Source: Brachypterus glaber (taxonomy: Eukaryota; Arthropoda; Insecta; Coleoptera; Kateretidae). From it: DNA of 64,000 bases. Positions 13,601 through 22,600 of this stretch are shown in pieces. The stretch's first letter is position 1; each line of letters opens with the position of its first letter. The notes below the pieces were generated by a model that made no database searches, had not been told where the DNA came from, and saw only the letters and a list, made by a program, of their open reading frames with translations. Position numbers and translations under genes: made by a program. The DNA is taken from assembly GCA_958510825.1 (NCBI GenBank), contig OY294044.1, forward strand, positions 87,218,895 through 87,282,894. The letters run 5' to 3'.

Positions 13601-16600
13601 GCTAAATATTCTAGACAACCCGCTTACACCCCTTTGGTCTTAACGGAAACTCCTACTAAACCTTTCGAAATCCTACATATTGATTCACTTAAATTCGATA
13701 AACAAACGTACCTATGTATAATAGATAAATTTTCCAAATTCGCACAAGCCATTCCCACGATAAGTACACTAGCAACCGAATCCTGTAACGCCCTTTTACA
13801 GTTTTTCACTTATTTCGGATTACCGACGAAAATCGTTAGCGATAACGGAACTGAATTCAAAAACGAAACGGTAAAGGATATTTTGAGATTACATAATATT
13901 AGAATACATTTTACCACACCCGGACACCACGAATCAAATTCACCAATAGAACGTTTTCACTCAACCATTATTGAACACCTAAGAATTTTAAAAATTAAAC
14001 ACCCTAAAGACCCTTATACAGACCTAATGAAATATGCAATTATAGCTTACAATAGTTCAATTCATTCTTCTACAAATTTCACACCCTATGAACTTGTTCT
14101 TGGACACACAGACTCACGTGACCCCTTAGATCTTTTAAATACAACTTATTATACAGACTACGCATATAACCATAAAGAAAAAGTAAAATCACTCTACAAT
14201 AGTATAGCGGAAAAAAGTAAATTAAATAAGGAAAAAATAATTCAAAGTAGAAACACAAAAGGTCCTGAACAAACCGATTTTATTTTAGGTAATATTGTGT
14301 ATAAGTATGCTCATGAAAGGAATAAAAAAGAAAATAAATTTATCGGTCCTTATAAACTAATAGAATTTTTAGAAAATAATAAGGTAATAATTAAAAATTT
14401 AAGCAATAATAAATTAGAAACTATACACATAAAAGAACTGAAAAAACCTTCCGTTGTTGCAGACTCTACGCCTACACCCTCGTGTTCGCAGACTCCAACT
14501 CAAGATTTCATGACTTAAATGACAACCCTGGACTACTAACCTTAAAATTAGGAAATGCACAACTGAAAATCGACCACTGGACGTTCATTAAAATATTTGA
14601 CCTAGAAAATGTTATTAACGAATTTCGAACCCTTCAATCCCACTTTTCCGACTTAAAATATGCGATTAAAAATAGTCCTACTAAGACTCAATATGAGACA
14701 GAATTGTATAACTCATATCACTTAATTGATACTTTGGAAAATAATATTAAAACTCAAACGAATCAATTAATCCCCACAAATAATATTTACCCTAATAATA
14801 AAATTAAAAGAGGCTTAATAAATAGTTTAGGTTATGCATTTAAATTCATTACTGGAAATTTAGATGACAATGACGCAATAAAATACGATAATGCCATAAC
14901 CATGATTTCAAAAAATCAAGATAAAATTAAAACATTAGTTAAAGACCAAATTACATTACTAGAAAACTCAATTCAAACCTTTAATGAAAGTACTCAAACT
15001 TTAACTCATAATCAATTAATATTGGAATCTAAAATTAACGAAATTGAATCTGTAATAAAAGACGTAAGTGTCAAAGATATAGGCAATCATTATTTTACTA
15101 TGATTAATATGATCATTTCACAAATAATTAATGCTTTTCAGATTATCAATAATGTTCTTAAAGAAATTGAAGTAATTGTTACTTTTTCTAAATTAAACAC
15201 ATTTCATAATTCAATGATTGAACCTACTGAACTCTTACGCGAAATTGAGTCAATCAGTAAACATTTAGTAAGAACTAAACTACCATTTGAACCAAAACTT
15301 GAAAATATTTTACTATTCGAAAAACTTATTAACATTAAAAGCTATAATAAAAATAACCAAATAATATTTATACTAGAAATACCTATAGTAGAAAATGAAA
15401 ATTATAACTATTATCACCTATATCCGTTACCTACACTAGAAAATAACTCCTTCTGAACCATATTACCCCTTTCCAAATACCTTACATTGAACGAAAACTA
15501 CTACATGATGTTTAACGAAAAATGTAAAGAAATCACACCAGAAGAATACATTTGCGAAGAAACCAACCCCATTCAAATTACAGAAGAAAATCTACCCTGT
15601 GAAGTCTCCCTCTTAAAATTCAATAAGAATAATTCTGCCTGTCACCAAACTCCAGTTGAGTTCAAAAACTTGAAAATTCAAAAAACAGAAAAAAACAATT
15701 GGATCGTAGTTACACCCAAAAAAGTAGTTGCTGTTCAAAAGTGCGGTTCAATTAAAGACAATTACCCCTTATTTGGTACTTACATTTTGGAACTTAATAA
15801 TAATTGTGAGGTACTAATAGACAATATAAACATTCAAAGTTTTAAAACCTACAAAAGTACATTTAGAAATATTGTTCTACCAAATCTAAATTTAAGTGGT
15901 AGTTCCAGTAAAACTTCAAAAATAAACTTTCAACCCTTAAAACTGGATACTGTAAGTTTAGACGAACTGAAAAACATTCGAAGTGTTTTAGACTTACAAA
16001 AAACAGACTTATTTGACATCCCTTCTATACACTATAACAATATTAGTGTTTGGACGATCGTCTCCTACATATTTATCGCTTTATTAGCTTTCTGCTTTGC
16101 TTCATACATTTACTACAAGAAATGTTATATTAAGAATAGGAATATAACCCTAGATGTGGAAACCCCGTTAAAAAACTCGAGGAACCAGAGTCAAGGACCA
16201 GCATCACCAAAAAGTGAAAATCCTGTTGTTACCCCCAGGATTTTCGTCTAAGGATGGAGGAGTTATATACCATATATTTGCTGCTTCCAGGCTATTTTCT
16301 TAGGATTAGTTATCTTTGCTGATTCAGCATTCTGTACCTTCTATGTTATATTAAATTTATATTTTTTTATTCTGAATAGAGCTATAGAACAATCAAGTCT
16401 ATTAGATTCATTTTTGTCCCAAGTTTTACAGTTTTGAAATAAAATAATCTTTTTTTAAAAAAGGAAAATCCTAATATCGGATTTTAACTTACATAATTAT
16501 CTTAAGTAATCTAGAACTAGCTTAGAGATACGTCTTTTTTGATAAGGAAAACGGGTTACGTCTATATCGCTTAGGTTTTTTAACAATTTTTGAGATGCGG

Positions 16601-19600
16601 CAAACTTTGTTAGCATTTTATCATGTATTATGATAAATATTGTGGCTTGAATACATGTATAGAAGAGCTTGGTTATTGGTATGAAAATCTAAAAATTTTA
16701 AAACCGACCAAAAAGTCCAAAATTTGAGTTACGACTTTTCGGCTTTTGACGGCAGTATAGAAAAAGTAATATACAGTGCGGTCCAAAAGTTACCCCCCGT
16801 CTTAACTTTTAAGCGAGTTGAGATATTGACTTAAAATTTGGAACTCAGATATAAGACAACTTAAACTATCTTTTTGCATATATTTGATATTTTCAGCTCT
16901 TAAACTGTGGGCAGGGGGGGCCGTGGGGGTAATTTTTTAAATAGAAATAGGGGTCGTGTGAATTATCGTTTTAAAGCTTATAAAATTTTCTATTCGACAA
17001 TATACTAATTACTTTTTTTATACATTTTTTTTGGGTTTAAAATAGGGTTGAAAATGGGCATTTTCGTCAAAATTTGTATTAAAAATACAAACAATTTTTT
17101 AAATATGAATTATTGCATATTGCAAAAACGTAAATTATACTTTTAAACTTTTTAATTGATATAAATAAAAATTTAGAAAAAAAATATAAAAAATCTCATT
17201 TTTTAGCAAAAAAATCAAAACCTCGATCAAAACCTTAAAAAAAATAAAAATATATATAGTCAAATGGAGAATTATAAGCTTTAAAATGATGTATCACATG
17301 ACCTCCCTTTCCATCAAAGCGTTCTCGAGTTATCGGACAGACTAACACAAAGACAATGTTTTCGCGGAAAGTAACTGTTTTAAAACGCCGAGAAATACAA
17401 AAAAAACATTGTTTAGCATTTTCCTTTGATGGACTGGAAATGATTCATGAGGGCGATAGAGAAGCCTCCCCGGGCCCAGCATCGACAGTTTCTTCTTATT
17501 TATACTTCCCCCGAAATGGCCTACAAAACAACCAAATATTTTCCAAGTAGACCATGTACTTCAAATTCGTATTTTTTTAAGATTATACAACTATACAAGC
17601 GTCAAAATTGTAGAAATTTTCGCCAGCGGCGCTTAAAACTTTTTGTATTTTAGTAAACTTTAAATTCTAACAGTGTTTTAAAATTAAAATAGACTAAAAT
17701 TTCAGCTGCGACGCTTTTTTAGTTTTTTTTATTGAAGTAAAAACTTATTTAGGCGCGTTGAGCGATTTTTGGTAGGGCAAAATGTTATGGGTTCGCGACG
17801 TGCATGTCCGCGACATGCATGTCAGTATTTTAGTCTATTGACTAAAAACCACTATTATTTATGTATATAGTTTTGAGTTTTCACTTCTTTCGGCAGTCCC
17901 AATGATTGCCCATGACGTTTTTTTTTTTAATTGGAATTTGTAAAACTTAAGCATGAAATTTGTAAAAAAAGTTTCCGGCCCTGTGGGTGAAATAATCTTA
18001 CTAAAATTTACAGTTCTACTATTTTAAAATAAGATTTTACTTTAATGACAAGTAAGAAGTAAGTAATTTGTGAAATAAATAATCATATCTTACCTTTTGC
18101 AGTTTTGCCAAGGACGTTGGATTGGGTTTAAAACCCATCTCGGGTATTTGGAAGTAGACTCCATTCGAAAAATCGGGCTTTTTCATGGTTAGATATTGAT
18201 AGAACGTATTTGTGACTTCATACTGACTTTCAATTAAACGACTAGCAAGGTCTTTGTTTACAAGTTGTCTAAAATATAAAATTATTCTGTATAAGATTTT
18301 TCTAAAGCCGTTTTTAATAGGCATAATAACTAACTAAGAATAATAGCTGACTAGTGGGTTAAGCTTAAAAGCTTAAAAATGATTTTGGTTAAGGTCATTA
18401 GAAACCAATTAAATTTTAACCCTTTGCGGACGGATACATGAATTAAAAATTAATATTTATTTTATTGAAACTATATTTTTAAAATCAAAAAGATGTTGAA
18501 CACGTCAAAAAAATTAATTAAAAAACTCAAAAATATCCAAAAATTATAATCTACCATAAGGACCACTGCTTCAAGTAGACATATTTTTTTGAAAAAGACG
18601 CTGAATATGATAAATTTATTCCATTTTCATGACTATTATTCACTTTCCAGTCATTTTACACTAAAAATGTCAAACATATGAATAAACAAACTTGCAGCAG
18701 CAAGTGTGCACTCACTGTGATTTTTTAGTGTCGGTTTTTACAGATGAAGTGATGTTTCAAGAAAGGAACTATATGTTATTCAATAGTTGGCATCACAGTC
18801 TACATGATAACTTTACTCACTGGTTACCCATTTGTTACCACTAAGCTACAACGTTCATAAAAAATCATTAAAAGGTGCACCGGTGGTATCAATATGGGAC
18901 CACTAGTCCCCAAAGGGTTAATCACTTAAGCGGCGTCAATGGCGCTATTTCTCTACAGATATTTTTTAATATTTTTTAAATTTATGTAAACGTGACAATG
19001 ACATGCGGCAAAATCGAGGTTGATCTTTTAGGCAAGAAATCTATCAGCGTCATTCGAAAATATAGGTCTTATATAGTCGAGTCCCCAAGGGGTTTCGCTA
19101 CTTTAGGTCATTTAAGCGATTTTTTTTAATTTAATGTTTTCATCTCACGCTAATGTATAAGACACATTTTTCAAGTTAGCGTTTCATAACTTTGGGAGGT
19201 TAATTCCTATCTAAAGACATGAATAAAAGTCCATATAAACTTATCTCCAAAAATGTTTCGTAAGGGAGCTACGGTCCTTTAGTGACAGGCCCGCAAATTA
19301 GATTTTCGTTTAATATCTCAGGAACCATTTGAGCTACAGTGTATGCATGTGTTTTTATATCAACAAGGCTTATTAACATATACTATTTTCATGTGGTAAT
19401 TTTAGCCAGGGGCGGGCCAAACGGGAAGGTCCAAGCACTTTTCACTTTACTGGCACCCCTGCAGGGCCCTGAGAGTGGATTAATAATTATTATTATCATA
19501 CGTCAGAAGTTTTGACTCAAAACTCCCAAAGACCCAAAACAATTTAAAAAATAAATATTTAAAAAATTGGGTCTTCCGACGAAAGACAAAATAATTTTAT

Positions 19601-22600
19601 TTATTGTTTTTCAAATAAAGTAAAAATTAAAAAAAAAAGTTTAAAAAATGTCTTTTTTTTGAAAACTATTCCAAAAAACGAAAAATTAAAAAAATATTAA
19701 AAAGTAGTTTTTTTGTTTTTTTTCAAGTTTAACCACCAATAACTTTTTTTCCTTATTATTTAAAAAAACAATAGGTATCTTCGCCTCATAGAACTTGATT
19801 TTTCCTGAAAATTTCGGGTCGATCGGTTACTTCGTTCTTGAGTTGTCGTGTCCACAAAAATCGTGGCATCGGACGGACACACAGACAGCCGGACAGACGG
19901 ATGGACATTTTCAATTTTTTCAAGAAACCCATTTGTATCCTAGAATGTTTTGTGTAGGACGTTTTTATGCGATTTTGGGAAATTCGAAAATACCGTATTA
20001 TACTATTCTATAGGTTACGCGTTATGAATAGTATAATAAATATATAAATAAATAAATAAATACATAAGTATGTACTTACTTTGCATAATCAATGGGTGTC
20101 TTTCCATGTGCATCTGGACAGCTTGGATCAGCTCCATAAACCAAAAGTAATTCTACCTGCAATTTTTGCTCAGATTTTGTTGCCACATGTAATGGAGTAG
20201 AACCTTTTTCCTACAAAAAAGATATAAAAACAAGCTGTGAAGATATGTAAAGCTACGCATTCGATTATATACTATTCACAGTAAATGGAATACTGCATTT
20301 TTCCGAATATTTAAAAAAAAATATTTCAAAAAAAAAAAATAAAAGAAAAATACATTTTTTAAGATCTTTTTTTGAAAAACAAAAAATAAAAAAAAAAATT
20401 CAAAAAAACTTTTTCAACTTTTTTCAAAAATTTAGTTTGACAAAAAATTGAAAAAAAAAGTTTTTTGAAATATTTTTTTTATCTTTTTAATGTTTAACTC
20501 CCCATAACTCGTTTGTTTTTTGAGGGATTACTGCAGCCAACAAAATAATACTTTCCCCTATACGTTAAAACCAAAAACAAAAAAATAAATAAATAAAAAA
20601 AAAATTATAAAGGTTTTTTTCCCAAAAAAAAGTTTCTTTTTTTGGTTTGGTGTTTTTTTTGTAATTTATTTTTTTAATTTAAAATAACATATTGAAAAAC
20701 GGTTAGAGCACGCGCGTGCGCATGCACAGTTTATCAAAACGCGCCATAAAGAGCTGCACGTAAGCGCTCCTCATTTTACCCCCTTCCCTACCCCGATTTT
20801 TATCAAAAACAATCCCAGCCTAGAACTTTAGACAATCAACCTATGGTCCAAATTTGAAGTCTTTAGCTCGAAGCGTTCTTAAGTTATCGTGGTCACAAAT
20901 ATTCCGGACAGACAGACAGACCAACGACCGACAACGGAAATCATATTTTAGATATAAAACGTCGAGAAACGTAAAAAAAGCAATAAACAATTTTCAAAAT
21001 ATTTTTACCAATGCAAGACTTTCCTCGGAAAAAGTCAAATAAAAAATCATAAAATTAAAAAAAAATAACACCCTGTGGAACGCTCCAGCCTCAACAAAGG
21101 TCCATCTACTGGTGTGATAAAAAAAGGGTCTAACTGTCAAAAATATTTTTTGAAGCCCTGCACTGTGATTGCTCTTTTACTCTGTATTTTATTTAATAAC
21201 ATAGATATACATAATTTACTAAATTTACTAAATAAATAAACAAGTGATTCAGAAAAGGGAATTGAAGCTCCCCACGGTTGCAACCAGTATATGACCAAAA
21301 CTGAATACAAAATGTTATTACATTTTCATTAGTTTAGATTAGCAGCTTGTGAGGAAATCGACTTTGAATATTTATTGAAAATTTAGTGATGCGTTAATTT
21401 TGAGGAGCGCTTATATGCAGCTCTTTATGCCGTGTTTTGATAAACTGCGCATGAGTACGCGCATGCGCTGACCGGTTTTTAATATATTATTTTAAATTAA
21501 AAAAAAAAAAAACAAAAAAACACCAAACAGACGCCAAACCAACGTTAATGCAAATCAAGGCCCCCTCATTAAAAAAAAACACCAAACAACAAAAAACCAA
21601 AACAAACTCCGGCACGGAGAGCTGCAATTAGGCGCTTGTTAATTTTGACGCAAAGTGTACAAAGTGATAAATAAGATAAATAAAAATCTAAAAATTAAAA
21701 AAAATACATACATCATGAAAATAGTTAGGGTCTGCACCCCCTGCCAACAGACGAAAGGAAGTCTCAAGGTTTGCAGCTCTAACACTTGCATGTAGCTGCT
21801 TTCCCAGTTCATTTTCAACACTACAACTTCTGTATTCTTGATTGTTATGCAATGCAAAAGCTAACTGTTCATGTTTTGCTTTTATAAACTCTTGTTTAAC
21901 ACTAAAATAAAATAATTTAGATATTTTTTTATCAAATGTAGGGTAAGTCAGGTTAAATGGGACCAGTAGGCACACTAGATCAACTTGAGACTTTTAATTA
22001 GCAACTTGAGACCTGGATCTGGTGTCTCTAAGGGCCAAGTTAGCAACTTGAGATCTTGATCTATAGTCTGTCCAATTATAAAAGATAGTAGTTTAAAATT
22101 CCCGCGATTTTTAAGCTACATCATTGGTTAAAAACTAGTACTCTTTAACATATAAAATATTGTGACATTTTTTTTCTATGACAATGATTGACGGTCGTTA
22201 AAGCTAATAAAAGAAGAGAAAGTTACATAAAAAAATGGTTATACTTAATGTTATTTTGTGTGGTATTGAAAAAGGTACTTTTTTGGTTTATTCTTCATAC
22301 ACTTATATTGAACACAAGGAAAACGTCAAATTTTTAGGTTACAATTACAACTTAATGCCTATCCAGAGGCTCACATAACAACCATTACAAGATACATGAC
22401 GACACATTAAGCCAATCCTGACATCACATTCTTATATACTATGCTTGTTATGTGAGTCTTTGGATGGCCCCTTTCCAGGAAAAGTACCGTATCTGTTAAA
22501 TTTTTGATACACTACGATTTATGCATAATTATGCTATTTATGCGCTCTGTGGTGTAAAACGGGCCGCGTCCCTTACTATCTTCCATAACTGGACATAGTG

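Larger units (their letters stand above)
8104..16489 (+). mobile_element. Errantivirus-like Ty3/Gypsy LTR retrotransposon (17.6/297/gypsy lineage), full length
   Basis: An 8386-bp element with two 229-bp LTRs, a 4-bp target duplication TACA (8100-8103, 16490-16493), a primer site, a purine tract and three ORF regions in the order gag, pol, env. LTRs starting AGTTA and ending AACT, an env-like third gene and a tRNA-Ser-type primer site are hallmarks of insect errantiviruses. The two LTRs differ at one base I could find, so insertion is recent. Gag carries a frameshift and env an in-frame stop, while pol is intact. Inserted antisense in a GIT intron. Pol is unusually long because it carries an extra macrodomain. 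Confidence 0.95.
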
